A stretch of 64,000 nucleotides of DNA from Enoplosus armatus. Lineage: Eukaryota; Chordata; Actinopteri; Centrarchiformes; Enoplosidae. Where the stretch lies: assembly GCF_043641665.1 (NCBI RefSeq), contig NC_092188.1:20977704-21041703 (forward strand). Reading direction: 5' to 3'. The translations under genes and the position numbers were made by a program. This document shows, one piece after another, positions 34,871-47,977 of the stretch; position 1 is the first letter of the stretch, and every line of letters starts with the position of its first letter. The notes beneath the pieces are model-generated. The model saw only the letters and a program-made list of their open reading frames with translations. It was not told where the DNA came from and searched no databases.

Positions 34871-37800
34871 TGTGACTAGCGGAAGGATTTTTCCCCAGAT
34901 CTCAGTTTGGCTTTGTTTAGTTTTTTTGGTACATGCCTGTACTACTCGCCTTCCTGTATCTGTGAGAAGGTGGAGGGTGGAAAAGGGAAAGACTTCACTG
35001 TACACTCACTTGTCTTACATAAGAGGAATGACCCTTGTGTCATTTGCATACAAATGGCCCTTGTGAATATCTTGCATATATAAAAGCTAAACATCAGATG
35101 TTACAGTTATTATTTTCTGCTTTGATATAGCCCAGATTTTCATTCATGTTTCCTGTTTTATAAATCCTACCCTTTAAAAAGAGGTCGGGAGAAAAGAGAG
35201 TTTATCGTCTATCTCGAGATGGATATTAACTGCATGAGGGAGTTTGCTACAGAAACTAAAAGGAAATAAGCAGAATTATTGCATGCTAAACTGCGCTCAG
35301 CACTGACTAGTTGATGTCAAGTGTGCGTGCGTGTGTGTGTGTGCACGCGCACATATGAACATGTATGAGTGAATGAGTGAGTGAGAGACAGGAGAATGTA
35401 GATTTAAGGTGCTATGTGTATCATTTTGCACATCAGTACTCCATTGCCACATTCAATTTTGAGTTTTATAGTATTGTCAGTATTATAGTCGATGTAATTA
35501 ATGTAAACACTCATCATGAGGAAGATTGGCTCCTCTGTCGGCGTTCTGCACAAAAGAGGTTTTCATTGTGTGGCGCTGGCTCAGATGTGTTGAGGAGTGT
35601 GTTTGATTGTTTCTGGCAATGGCGGACGATAGATGGCGAGAAATGCCAAGAGAAAAAAAAATGAATTCAGACATGTTTGTCCTTTTCAGTGAGGAGAATG
35701 ATGCATGAGGACAAGCAGCAATATCATTTGTGACAGAGTTTATGGGAAACATGGTTGTACATTGGAGAAACTCAAGCACTAATAATACAGCACCAACGGT
35801 GTTAGATAGTGGCTAGTAATTGTCTGAGCCTTTGCCATATTTATTTATGATAGTAATGATAACCAAGCTATCGTAAGCAGTAGTTTACATTGACATACTG
35901 GTTTAAATTGCTACACATAGCACCTTTAAGGAGTAGCACAACAGTTATTTTACAGCCTACTTTGAATGGATTGTTCTTTTTTCCACATCAGAATGTATAA
36001 ATGTAAGACTATCAGTGAATTACATTTGCCAAAGACGAGTTTTGCAACTGCAAGTCGGAGCAGCAAATCAGAACCAAACACACGAGGAATTTACTTCACA
36101 CAGAGTTTCTTTAACATTTGTTCCCTCAAGGTCATCAGTATGGTTCTCGATGTTTGTCAAACCAACAAAGCACCTTGTCTGCCTTCATTGTATTTCAGCT
36201 CTACTGCAACCATGTAGGCGCACACAAAAACCCATTAAGATGTTCGATCAACTGACTTTTTAATTCCATAATGCTATCAGTGAGGTTGAGCAAAAAATAG
36301 ATATAATAAAATTAAAAGAAAACTCAAAGGCTTTAAGCCTGATTAGAAAACCATGTTTGCTGTAATGTGCATGGGTTAATGTTCTAATGAATGTATTGCC
36401 TATTCTTGAAATGTCTACGTCAAATGAGCTGTTCATCTTTTTCTATGAAAATATTTTAGATGAAAACATTTTTCTTGCTTGTTGGACACTTTGCCAAAAC
36501 AGTAGAAGGTAAAGGGTTGAACATGTGCATCAGGATCTAGAGGTTTGTTATTTTCATTTGAAACGAGGACAGATTCAGTGCCTATGCTTCAGGTTTCAGA
36601 AACCTGTGCATGGTGAGAAGAAAAACATATGCATAGTCCAATGCAAAGAGGTACCTGTGTGGCATATTTATGTACAGTATAACTTACTGTAAGCAAAAAC
36701 AATGAGGAGTATATGTCATTGTACATACTAGAAACAATACAAAACCATGGTGCTTCATGCGTGCAGGATTTTTCCTCAAGACAGAATTGTTTCCAGAAAT
36801 TGAATTTCAGTTATGAAATGATGAACACTTGGAATGAGTATAAGTACATAAGAATAAATCTAATTTATGAACTGAATATTGTGCAAGGCTCATCTTTCCC
36901 TTCACGAGCCTCTCTTGTGCAGCTGCACTAGCAGAAGAGAGATCACAAGGGAGAAGGTTTTTGTTTCTGCTTTTGGCACTTGAAGTCATCCTGTCCCCCC
37001 CCCCCCACTCTAAGCTAGATGTCGTCCACCGTCGTCCACCGTCGTTCTCGGCTGTCACTGCGGATCCCGCTGCACCATATTCCACCCATCTCCACCGGTG
37101 ATCGGCCCAGACGGGTGCAAAGCAGCGCTGCTTCAGAACATGTCGCGAGCTGGTGAAGAGGGAGGTGGGTGTGGAATCGAGGGAAAAGGGCAACGTCCAA
37201 AAGCATCGCCTCGCACGTCCCCTCATTCCCACACGCTGTGACATCCCAGTCATGCTGCCGGAACATTAAAACAGGTTGTCAAGCCGCCACCAACGAAAAG
37301 AGCAAATCTTCTCTGAAATGTATTTGTCTATTTTTGAAGTGGAGAGGGGGGTGGCTTTTGGCTCGGGGACATGCTGCTGAAGCATTAGATGTGATTTAAT
37401 TTCACTTAATGAAAGACACCCCCACCCCTCCCCCCATGTAACAAACTAATGCTGGAATGCTCATTACTGTCTACCTATCTACCAGCAGTGGAGGTTAAAT
37501 CTCCCTGCTTTCACCATGCACGCCATTGGCACTGTCACTCTCACCTAGCTTGACACCACGCCACACATACCCTGCACAAATACACAACACAGTCAACACA
37601 TGTCCTCATGCACATGCCTTAGGCTCTGCCTCTCACAGTACATATACATCAGCACCACTTATTAACACCAACGCAGAACGTGACTGAGCACCGAACAACA
37701 CCTGCACGTGAACAGAGAATGTGCTAAATATATTTCAGACATCTTTTAGAAAGATGTAGGAAGAGCTACAGCAACTAGACACGAACACTGTACGTACAGG

Positions 37801-38381
37801 TGCAGTCTTTTTGCATCAGTCTGTAATCCTGGAATATCACTATCTGTATCTTATATTTCCTTTTTGGCTTTAAAACATTCTGCTGTGTTATACATTGCTG
37901 CTGAAATGTTTCGAGGAAAGATACCTACACATGCTTAGAGTATGCTGCCCTCTGCCGCTGAAGACATACTTGTGCTTTTAGAAAAACCAGTACATTAGGA
38001 GGTGAAATGGCTGGATTACCAACAACTGCCTCGGGACCACCAAATTCACTGTGTGGCAATTACATTGTGGTAGTCTGATTCATTGCCATTGTCCGCAATA
38101 TGAATTGAAGCACCATATAAACTGAAACGGTAAGGATCTCAAGGTGGCTTCTACTGTTCTGACTAATCTTGCAACCATGTTTTGTTGAGAGCCCCCTGTG
38201 TCAAAATTATGTTTCTGTTGATATTATGCAATAGTACTGAGATCCTTTACTTGAGTAACAGTAGCAATACCACCATGTCAAAAACACTCTAATAGAAGTG
38301 TGCATTCAAACTGTTACTGTACATGAGACTTTACCTGCTATTTTACTCTGGTGTAGACATGAAAACTATAGTGGGTCTCAC

Positions 38382-38454
38382 ATGACGCGTAAAGGAGCCT
38401 CTGTGCCCAGCAGGTCTGCAGAGCCCGCTCATAGATGGGTGTGTCGAACAGCAC
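38382..38454 (-). other. exon-like segment of unknown gene
   Basis: On the minus strand a strong acceptor (branch-point-like ctaatg about 30 nt upstream, then tcttgtttccttcacag) opens a 73-bp segment that closes at a gtgaga donor. One frame begins VLFDTPIYERALQTCWAQR and looks protein-like; a second frame is also open. I could not find partner exons or identify the protein. Confidence 0.3.
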
Positions 38455-38990
38455 CTGTGAAGGAAACAAGATAATGTCGCTCATTAGTTTGTTATTCAGA
38501 GGTTTAACTCTGAACATGTTTACAGTCTAAAACACTCTCACATACCCTGATGGGTCTGTTGATGCCTCTCCTTCCTTCTACAATTGATATTTAGTGGCTG
38601 TATGTCAAAGTACAGAACAAGTTTAACTGTCAAACGACAACAACATTTGCTCAACGATTTTTCAACAAACGTCACGAGAGCACTCAAACACAGCTGATTG
38701 GTCAGACACAAGTGAGCAGACTGAGGTCAGGGTGAAGAGTGAGTGAATTTGGGTCAAAGGTCAGTTGATTGGCCAGGGGACATTATGAATGCTAATTGTC
38801 ATGACGCTCGTGGAAATGTCTGGACATGTGTGATGATGACCACATGGATCAGAAAGAATCTAGTTTCAGTACACATCTTCCATTTGTGCAATCAAACACA
38901 ATGAGACTGAGCACCAAACCTGTCCAGGACCGCCACCATGTGCTTATTAAATCCTTTTTCATCATGTTGTAGACTAGATGGGATTAAAAT

Positions 38991-39016
38991 ACACACACAC
39001 ACACACACACACACAC
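38991..39016. repeat. (AC)n microsatellite
   Basis: A 26-bp AC tract. Confidence 0.95.
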
Positions 39017-40260
39017 AGTCAAATGCATGGCACTGCAACCTACTGCAAAGTACTGTTACAGGTAACCAACACTAAAATAATGAGTTGTATTTGTCAGCAA
39101 TCAGACGAACACATTTATGAACCTGGTGCCAATTTCTTGCTTCCTCTGAAACTTGTAGAATGTGCGCTCTGAGTAGTAGTAGCACTTTGCCGCAGTAATA
39201 CATATAATACATTTGATATGTCGGGGTGTGATCAAACTAGATCACAAAACCAGGGCTTGTATAGGCCGGTAAAGTTTGTATTTATTTAGATGGATGAAAA
39301 AAGTAAGCCATTTCTCAGTCGTGTTGTCTGCATAGTGACTAGCTGATGCATCAACATTGAGTCATAAGATGAATTTCTTGATGCTAATAAATCTAAATGC
39401 ATTTTTTATTTGTTTGTCAGTCTGATACCCAACTTGGTTCCAATATTCCCCACTTCATCCAGACAAGGGGTCTGCAGGTCATGCGTTTAATATCTGCCGT
39501 CCATTTTCAATGTGTCGGTCACTTAAAAAGCATTACTCTTAGCTCTCATGGTAAGTATAGTTAGTTAGCTCATGTTCCTATGTGTGGCTCTGTGTATTTG
39601 TGTGTGTAAAAAGGCCCAAATCTGCAACTGTGTGTTTATTTCTTATTGATTATATCAAAGAGGTGTAAAAAGACAGCCATGGAACTTTTATTGAATGCAT
39701 CATCATCATCACAGCAATCATCTGTGTGACTTTAATACACTTTTTACAATTGTTCAGCATCATTGTGCTCACCATCATCAATCTCATTAGCATATGAGTG
39801 TCTCAGTCTCCATGCTGCCTTTACGTACTGCTCGTAAACTCTAAGTAAAACTCGTTGTGAGTAAAAGACACCCACAGACGTGAAACTGATGGTTTAATTG
39901 AATAATTCACCCAAACAATTACCAACACTAGCTACAAGAATGGGCGAATATAAACAATCCAATTGGGGTGCTTTTTTTAAGGAAAAAAAATCCGTGTAAA
40001 TTCGTTTATAACTGGACTAGTCACATTCAATGTACTGATTGATTCATGTTCTTACCATGTTTAGATCTAGTCACGAAGTCGGTGGTAAAAGCCTGTTTTA
40101 GACTCAAACGCACTCTACATACAGAGTCAGAATTTAGATGGAGAAACTCTTCACTTTTCCATTTCATAAATTTGCGCCCAACCCCCCATGTGCTTCAAAA
40201 GGCAAGCAACGTCATAACCAAATCAAATCCTGAATATTCCCGGCAGCCTCTGAAGGCAGC

Positions 40261-40460
40261 AGTGGAGCTTCGGTTCACACTTCCTCCGAGCAGCCCACTG
40301 GTGCGGCCATTTTGATTCGGAACCGCAGCGCTGGAGAGAAACTGTCTGGAAAAGGTGGGCATTAAGTCACTCAAAGCACAGTGCTGATATACGTTTCGTT
40401 AACATTTCCACACTAGAAAGGAATTCAATTTGTTCGTTATGGAAGATTTGTTCACCCGGT
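40261..40460 (+). promoter_or_regulatory. pnisr: pnisr promoter and untranslated first exon
   Basis: A CpG-richer stretch with an ETS-like cttcctccg (about 40280) and a YY1-like gcggccattttg (40303-40314). Two possible first-exon donors are gtgggc at 40355 and gtaaga at 40459. The second would leave a short upstream ATG (MEDLFTR) in the leader. The coding exon acceptor is at 40882. Confidence 0.55.
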
Positions 40461-40903
40461 AAGACAATGGTGCTATCTGTTAGCTTTCTTTTCTTAGCTT
40501 AGCTAACGGTAGCTCACGTTAGCTTGGGGAGCTTCCTTTGCTCACCAACGCAGAGGCAGTCGTAGAGGTTGTGATTTCACCGGCCCCGAATTTATTTCAG
40601 TACCATGCGTAATGACACAAGACCCCAAACCACGTAGCTTTGTTTCCATCGTTAACAGAGGGAATGTTTTCCAGCTCACTGGAGTCGCTAACATACAGCT
40701 AGCCAGTTAGCTTGAGGTAACGATAAGTTGGCACTTAAAAGCAAACGCTCGCTCGCTTCTGTCCATTAGACGAGACTGTAATGAAAGTGTAATGTTACAC
40801 ATAAACTGCAGCAGCCCTCGGCGTGTCAGCAAAATAGATGCTGAGGGTGCAAATCTAAATCTAGCTGCCCCGGCTATTTCAGGTGTGAGTCCAGAACAGA
40901 GTG

Positions 40904-43900
40904 ATGTGGGACCAGGGAGGACAGCCCTGGCCGCAGTGGCCTCTGAGCCAGCAGCAGTGGATGCAGTCTTTTCAACACCAACAAGATCCAGGTGAGTGAC
41001 TGATGCACATGCACCATGAAAACATTTTTCCTCAAAAGAAGTGTACATCTGCACGGCGTCTTTGCACATCTACCCACTGTTCAAACAGCCTTGATTATTA
41101 GGGTGTCACTACCCCTACATTCTGTACGGGTGTATTTTCAAATATGTTGCTGTATTTTCTGGCTTTGTGCAGGTCAAGTGGACTGGGCTGCTTTGGCACA
41201 GGCATGGATAGCCCAAAAGGAGTCGACAGGAGCAGAGCAGCCGAGCATTCAGCCCAATGGCCAGGACATCCCAGGCCTTGAACCTGTCGGACAGAGCAAC
41301 CATGGCGCCTTCCAGGGTGACCCAGCGTTTGGCAGAATGTGGCAGCCAGGTACAGGTTTAACCCCTTGAACCACAGCACATTTCTCAATTTCTTTATATA
41401 TTCTTTTTTTTACTCTTTTTTTTTATTAATTATTATTATATATTAAGTAAGTCAATACGTTAGACAAAAGAAAGTTGATTGTTGATTTGTGATCTCTCAT
41501 GCTCTTAGATACACTTTTTAACAGCTGCACACTAAGTCCCTCTTGAGCAGGTGTTGAGAAGAATAAACAGTAGAAATTCAATTTCTGGTCACACCTAGGT
41601 GTTCATATTGTTTTGGCTGTGGTTTATTAATTATGTTGTCATTAACAGAATGGGGAATGCATGGCCAGCCCCCACCTCCGCCTCCACCCCCTGACCAGGC
41701 CTGGATCCCTCCAGGGTCAGGACCGATGGATGTGGTGAACCCCAGCGAGGACAGCAGCAGCCAGGACAGCGTGGAGTTCAACACTGAAGCTCACCACGGG
41801 GTTTACCCCCAGAACAGCCATTGGTATGAGGCACAGCCCGACAGCTACGCCATGGCCCCCATGGCCATGAACCAGTTTGATTATCAGGTATGCAGATGCT
41901 ACAGTAGAAACTGTTGAAGCGTTTGGGTTTTAGTGTGACAACCAAGTAACACAAGAAGGAGCAATCCATAGAAACTGTGCCGGGTCCCAGCATCTAGGTG
42001 TATCAGTCGTTGCTTTCTTGATGCAGTGCAGAGGAAAGTGTTGGCTTGTTGAGGATCCAGCATGGTTTGGTATCATTTATTAGCTGATTGTCTTTTTTAA
42101 ACCAAACAGACTTTCTAGCCTCGTCAGGAGTGTCTGATGAATGTCGGCTAACTTAATCTGGGGAAAGACAGCTCAGTGCATGCCACTTGGTGGCAGTAAC
42201 AGAGGACTTTCTGTACTTGAACTGCCTTTTAATTTTCAGTTTGTGCTGTCTCTCCACAGCATGGAGCTGCCTCATCCTTCGCCCCCACACCCAGAGGCCT
42301 CCCCTCCCCATACTGGCAGGGTCCACCTCAGGACAGACGAGATCCCAGACCACCCGGGTTCAGAGAACGGCCCCGATCCCCTATCCAGCTCCCTGTCAAA
42401 CAGGAGGCCCCAGCACCGCTAGGTGAGTTTGTTTTCATTTTACATATTAAGATAATCGGCTGAAAGATGGCTTATGGTGCATGAATGTACTGTACAGTTT
42501 GTGTTACACCTCAAAGAGGGTGACTACTCTTAATTTTTTGTGCAAAATAAAATAATGCTCCTAATTTTATGAGAAAGTAGGAAAATGGATTATTATCAAT
42601 TGATTATGTCTAATTATTATTAGATACTGTTTACTGTTAAGTATAAATAGATTTGTTCTATTCTTGTATCAGTTATCATCCCTCCCGTTATTACTAATTC
42701 ATGTGAAAGACATGAGAAACAGTAAAATCTGTGAAAACACCCTTTATCTCTCAAATTATAGTACTGTTACAACATTAGAGCACAAACAAGTTGTTCGCCT
42801 ATTGACTTTAGGCTTTATGCATCTTAACAACATGGCAGTATGTGAATAACACACTTTGACCTTGAATTTCACCTTCAGATGCTGTAAAAAGGCGCACACT
42901 ACCTGCATGGATCCGGGAGGGCCTTGAAAAGATGGATAGAGAGAAGCAGAAGAAGCTGGAGCGAGAGCGAATGGAGAAGGAGCGAGCAAAAATGGCAAAA
43001 GACGATGGCAAAGAGCACGAGGCAGACAAGGAAGGTGATGGGCCCCGCGTGCCCCGCAAGAGTAAATTTGTAAGCAACCCACTTCTGGCCTTGACAGCAA
43101 AATGGTTTCCTTTTGGAATACAGTTTACACTTTGTGTGTTAGTTATGAAAGGATGTCCAAGGTCATAAACCACCTTCTCTGGCATGTGTATCAGAACTGT
43201 AGCAGTGATTGCCTTCACAAATGATGCACGCTTTGCTGCTTTGTTGATATAATATCACCCCTTGCTTCTGTCTGCTTCAGGACAGTGATGATGAGGGGAA
43301 TGATGACAATGACAATGAGGAAAAGACTTCCATGAAGAAAGAATTTCCAGGCCGAAGCCCGTCGCCTCCTGCAGAGGACAGTGAGCCTGAAATGACTGAG
43401 GAGGAAAAGGAATTCCAGTTGGTCTGTTTGACTGTTCAGATGACCTTTTTTGCATGTTGACTGAGTTAATCTGACTATTTTGAAAGAGGATTTATAGAAA
43501 ATAATGGATGTGGTGTGTTTTTTCCCCCGTCTTCAGATGATCATCACAAAAACCCTTCTGACAGAGATCCTTCTTGAGGTCACCAATGAAGAGATCCTGC
43601 ACGTGGCCAAAGAGACTCACCGGAAAGCCACTCGAGGTCTGCTCTTAACTTTTCCAGTTTATGCATCATCAATGCTTGTCACCAAGACAGTATATTTAAA
43701 TCTGAAGAGAATCCATTATCTGTATAATAATCTCTGGAAATTAAACTCAGTTATGCCCCGTAAACTAGGGTGATTGAGCGACAAACATGGGAGTATGTCT
43801 GATATGCATTTTCAACCATTCTCTGCTAATGCATCAGAAGGAGAGACAGCAGAGCAATGTTTTTCACAAACAGTATTTGAAAACCTGGTTTTCTGGTACA

Positions 43901-46900
43901 TGGTATTGAAGGTCCTGCTGAAAGACTATGATATGACTGAATAAAGTCTCAGCACTCTGACCAGCATCCACATATAGATACAAGTGACTTCCTCCATTGA
44001 AGTGACTGTGCATTAGTACAGATTGGTTCTTTCCCTCCTGTCCGACTGTTTGACGTGGATTGTGTGACGGATTTTGTTTGTTAACACTCTCTTTTTTTTC
44101 TCCATTTGTTTTTTTTTTGTTTTTTTTGTTCTTTATTTCTCTTGTTACCAATGGCAGCTCTTGTAAATAGTGCTTTATCTGACCCCCTTCTCTAGCGACT
44201 CTCTTGCCTTTGAGAAAATGGCAGTATGTGTTTTAACATGTTGTTCCTGTTGTTGATGTGAATCAAAGCTCCTGCAAAACAGCTGGCACAGTCAAGTGCA
44301 CTGGCTTCTCTGACTGGTCTCAGTGAGTATCCCTTTTTCTGTCACCGGGGGGGTGGGGGGAAGGAAAATATCTTTAATTTATGGCGGGCTGTTGGTAGGA
44401 ACGTCTGAAAAGCTGTTAGCACAACACAACACCCAAATACACAACCTCATTTTACTAGATTGTGTAAGATTGATTAGAATAGAAGGAATCTCAGTGAATC
44501 TTAGTTTTGCACCTTGATGATAGAAGCATGCTCTTGAATACAAAGTGTTTCTATTAGTTTTAGGGCGATATGTATTTGTTTTTAAGGGCTTTATCAATGT
44601 GACAGACAAAGTTATGCAGGATTAAGTGCCTTTCACTTGGATCTTGGGTTGGGATTGAGGGCTTTCAAAAGTGAAACCTGAATGTGAGAATGGATCTTCG
44701 TCCTTTCCAACACTCAACAACCCGGGGGCTCTGTTGTGGCAGGTGGGCTTGGTGACTATGGTTCAGATGAGAGCGAGGATGAGGATGAACGCAGCGTGCG
44801 AGGGTCTGAATCCTCCGACACCGATGAGGAGGAGTTGCGCCACCGCATCCGGGAGAAGCAGGACGCCTTCCGCCGCAAAGAGCGGGAGATGCAGCAGCTG
44901 CTAGAAAAACAAGCACAGGAAGCTCTGCTTGCACGCGGTAAGACGTGATGTTGTTGTCTTCGCAAGTTTAGATTAGGAACTAACACTACGTTGCTGACTG
45001 TTGTGCTACAATGCTGAACCAAAATAAACACAATGGTAGAACTTTTTTCCCCAACTTTTTGCGTATTTTTACGACTTACTTTTGTTGAGAGTTGTCTGGA
45101 ATTTATTTAAATCTACGCAAATGCCCAACCTAGTGCTGACTTGATCTCATCTTGGAACATCACTCAAGATTACAACAACGTTTGTGATGTCTCGTTGTTT
45201 ATTTTTAACATGGGTCTTTGTTGTTTGTTTCTACAGAAGAGATGGCCAAGGAGAGATTGAGCAGAGAAAAGGGGGAATATGATGAGGGCCAGCCAGAGAA
45301 TCCACACAAACAGGAAGTAAAAGAGAGGGAGGCGGAGCCCTTGGTAGAGAGGCGTAGGTCCCGTAGTGAGAAGGAGGGTAGTGAGAGCAAGCACGCGGGC
45401 AGAGGGAGGGAGCGATCAGGGCGAGGCGGCAGCGATTCCCCAGCCAACGGTCACAGCAGCAGCTCCCGCTCCACCTCCAGCCACAGCAGCCGTCGTTCTT
45501 CCTCTTCCTCTTCGTCTTCCTCAGCATCTTCCCGCAGTTCATCTCGATCCTCCTCCCCACGAAGGAAGAGGAGGCGTAGTCGCTCCTCGTCCCACAAAGC
45601 TCGCCGCCGCAGCCGCAGCCACAGCTCCCACAGGCATCGCAGTGAAAAGGGCAGGGAAAGGAGGAGGAGCAGCGCTGAGAGATCAGGCCGCCACAAGAAA
45701 GACCGTAGTGATTCCAGGGAGCGCAGGAGCCGCAGGAGTAGATCCAGATCCAGAGAGAGAGACAGGGGCAGAGCCAGGGCCAGAGACAGCCGCAGTCGAA
45801 GCAGAGACAGAGAAAAGGCGAAAGAAAGGGATAAGGAGAGGAAAAGGAGCCGGGAGGGCAGAGACAGCAGTCACAGTCGTAGCAGCAAACACAAGCAGAA
45901 GGCCTCCAGCAAAGACAGAGAGAGGAGGAGGGAAAGGAGTCATAGCCATGAGAAAGACAAGAAAAAGAAGGATAAAGATAGGGAGAAAGAGTCCGATAAA
46001 AAGAGAGAAAAGCCAAAGGCCAAAGAGAAGGAAAAGGAGAAGGACAAAGAAAAAGGAAGCTCTGTAGTTACAGAGGAGAACGGCAAATCGAAGAAAAGGA
46101 AAGAGAGCGAGTCCTGCACGGACTCCCAGAGTGACAAGCACTCCCGGCAGGATAGCAAAGCCAGCAAGAAGGGCTCCGCTAAAGCTAGCAAGAGGCGCTC
46201 AGACTCGGACTCGAGTAGATCCCCTACCCCTGAAGTTAGCAAGGAAAAGAAATCAAAAAAATCCAAACGTAGTCGCTCAAGGTCGACGGAAAAATCTCAC
46301 AAGTCTGGTAAGAAGGCAAGCCGCAAACACAAGTCTAAGTCGCGATCAAGGTAGTATTCGTTTTATTCTCTTTTTTTCCTACTGTATGTTTTCATTGTAT
46401 GTCTCATTGTGATTTCTCTGGAGTCCTTTTAATCAATATATTTACAATAGCCTTAAAAAGGGAAATTATGAACATTGTTGACTGAATATTGTGAAATGCG
46501 CAGTCACATCTGTTTAACTGTGTGAAGTCTGATGCAATAAAGGGTTTTAATGCTTCATGATGCAAATTTGCCATTTCTGAATTTCTAACAAGAGTCGCAT
46601 GAAGTCTCAATATCCCACTGTTGCCTCAGCCATGTCCAGGCCTGTTTTGTAGCTCTTTATTTAAAATGTGAAACCACTGTCTTTCAGCCCAGAGTAAAGG
46701 GGAGGGGGGCTTCAGTAAGATTGTTAGTTTTTATGGAGATTATGTACTGTCTTTTGTACTCTGGGAGTACAGTATGTCTGTTGGGAGGGGGGGGGTATTT
46801 GTGCATGTGTGTATTTTGTAGTCTGCGTGGGGAAGTTTGATTGGTTCGTTATTAATGTCATGTCCACGCCTCTCTTTCAGGTCAACATCCCCCTCCCGTC

Positions 46901-46914
46901 GTAGCAGACGCTGA
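40904..46914 (+). CDS. pnisr: PNN-interacting serine/arginine-rich protein
   Basis: Eleven coding exons join in frame: 40904-40991, 41173-41349, 41649-41887, 42260-42422, 42879-43069, 43281-43421, 43537-43636, 44269-44322, 44743-44937, 45237-46350, 46881-46914. Total 831 aa (human about 805). The start MWDQGGQPWPQWPLSQQQW matches the family; VDWAALAQAWIAQ, a poly-Pro run, WIREGLEKM, EMTEEEKEFQ, ITKTLLTEILLEV and GSESSDTDEEELRHRI follow. The last third (from about 450) is an RS/KE-rich tail ending KSKSRSRSTSPSRRSRR. PNISR is a nuclear-speckle SR-like protein that binds pinin; it has no RRM. An alternative end reads through the last intron to TAG at 46351. The poly(A) signal is at 47222. Confidence 0.95.
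45237..46350 (+). CDS. pnisr: pnisr exon 10: RS and KE low-complexity tail
   Basis: This 1114-bp exon encodes the whole RS-rich region: poly-Ser runs (about 45470-45560), alternating Arg/Ser and Arg/Asp dipeptides, then a long Lys/Glu/Asp block (about 45940-46050) expected to form a charged helix. Purine-rich codon use also opens long frames on the minus strand (45231-46016), which are shadows. The donor gtagta at 46351 is weak. Confidence 0.9.
46536..46541 (+). terminator. pnisr: intronic poly(A) signal in the last pnisr intron
   Basis: AATAAA located 185 nt past the TAG that ends the read-through isoform. Confidence 0.4.
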
Positions 46915-47221
46915 GGAGCACAGTTAACCTCCTGATCTGTGCACTTTACCATTTTAAATTCCATGAGTTGAACAGGCTTGTCTCATTATAGAGGCAGTTG
47001 TGTAGGTGAACCCCCTCCTCATACATTTCTCTCATCTTTGTAAATATGTTGTTATTTTTAAAAGTGTGACTGAAGAACAAGACTTTTTGAATGGTAGGAG
47101 TTTTCACTTGTATCATTATGCAAAGCTTAAGACTCTGTGGACACTTAAAAACTCAAGTTGTATCATTTTAAACAATAACGGAATTAACTTTTTTCCCCCC
47201 AAACATTAATGTAAAATGTCC

Positions 47222-47227
47222 AATAAA
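47222..47227 (+). terminator. pnisr: pnisr distal poly(A) signal
   Basis: AATAAA about 308 nt after the spliced stop, followed by a T/G-rich stretch (tgtttgttcttgttttg) typical of a downstream element. Confidence 0.7.
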
Positions 47228-47977
47228 ACTGTTTGTTCTTGTTTTGCCTCACTGTCTCTTTTATCTTAATGCTACATTTAACCGCAAACTGCATTTCTGA
47301 ACACATGAGGATTCATAATGTTGCATTTGTAAGTCAACAGAATCACATAGGACACAGACCTGCTGCTGCTCTCTGGGTTGATTATGGATCATATTTCTGT
47401 TGGTAAAAGACTACATGGTTAAGAACAAAACACCTGACGGAGGTCAGAAGCACTAAATGCTTGAAAATGTCTCATTCAGTGCAGCTGAAGGCTTTTGTGC
47501 TAAAATTGTGTGATGCAGTGTGGAGTTTGCCTTTTAATCAGAATCAATTACTTTATTTATCCCCAGGGGGAAATTGTACTTGAGCTGTTTGAAACAGTAA
47601 TTACTCAATTTCTCATTAGAGGATGTAGTAAATTATAGAAAGAGGCCATTATCCCAGAGTCCTGATAAAGTTGATGAACCTTGGAGGGCCATAGTTAACC
47701 ATAAAGCATGATTACTACAAGTCTCTAAGTTTGTACATAAATTCGCAAATCATCGTCCATGACAGAACACTGACATTAAAATACTCATGAGGAACATTTC
47801 CTCCAGTGTTAGGTTTCCCGTCGGTACTAGCAACTTCAAGCGTCCGACCAGTAGGAACCGTGGGAAGTGTGTGTTGTTTCCACCCGAGCAGAAAATATGT
47901 GAGCACTATCGGTCAAACTGACTGCCGTAGTGTTGTAAACAGCACAGTAGCTAGCTGCAAAGTTGTGTTATGACAGC
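47228..47977. other. pnisr-coq3 interval with coq3 promoter
   Basis: Contains a short copy of a fish retroelement tail (47540-47580). The last 130 bp before the coq3 ATG should hold its TATA-less promoter; no clear motif beyond caccc-like boxes. Confidence 0.45.
47540..47580. repeat. fragment of the 'ctttatttatccccagggggaaatt' fish repeat
   Basis: The motif tttatttatccccaggggg followed by aaatt is the conserved end of a common teleost interspersed repeat. A longer copy is at 56277-56620. Confidence 0.6.

Larger units (their letters stand above)
34871..40260. other. usp45-pnisr interval
   Basis: The left part is usp45 3' UTR, with possible poly(A) signals at 36305-36310 and 36853-36858. A GC-rich patch with CpGs lies at 37015-37280 and an exon-like segment on the minus strand at 38382-38454. 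A CA repeat is at 38991-39016. No gene could be assembled. Confidence 0.5.

Noticed and set aside
36807..37253. 148-aa minus-strand open frame, with an overlapping 83-aa frame
   Set aside because: The two frames overlap in a CpG patch, neither shows a known domain, and no splice partners were found. Left as a compositional artefact.
45231..46016. 261-aa minus-strand open frame
   Set aside because: It is the reverse reading of the purine-rich RS exon of pnisr; Cys/Leu/Ser-rich and stop-poor for compositional reasons. The same applies to the plus-frame 45366-46067.
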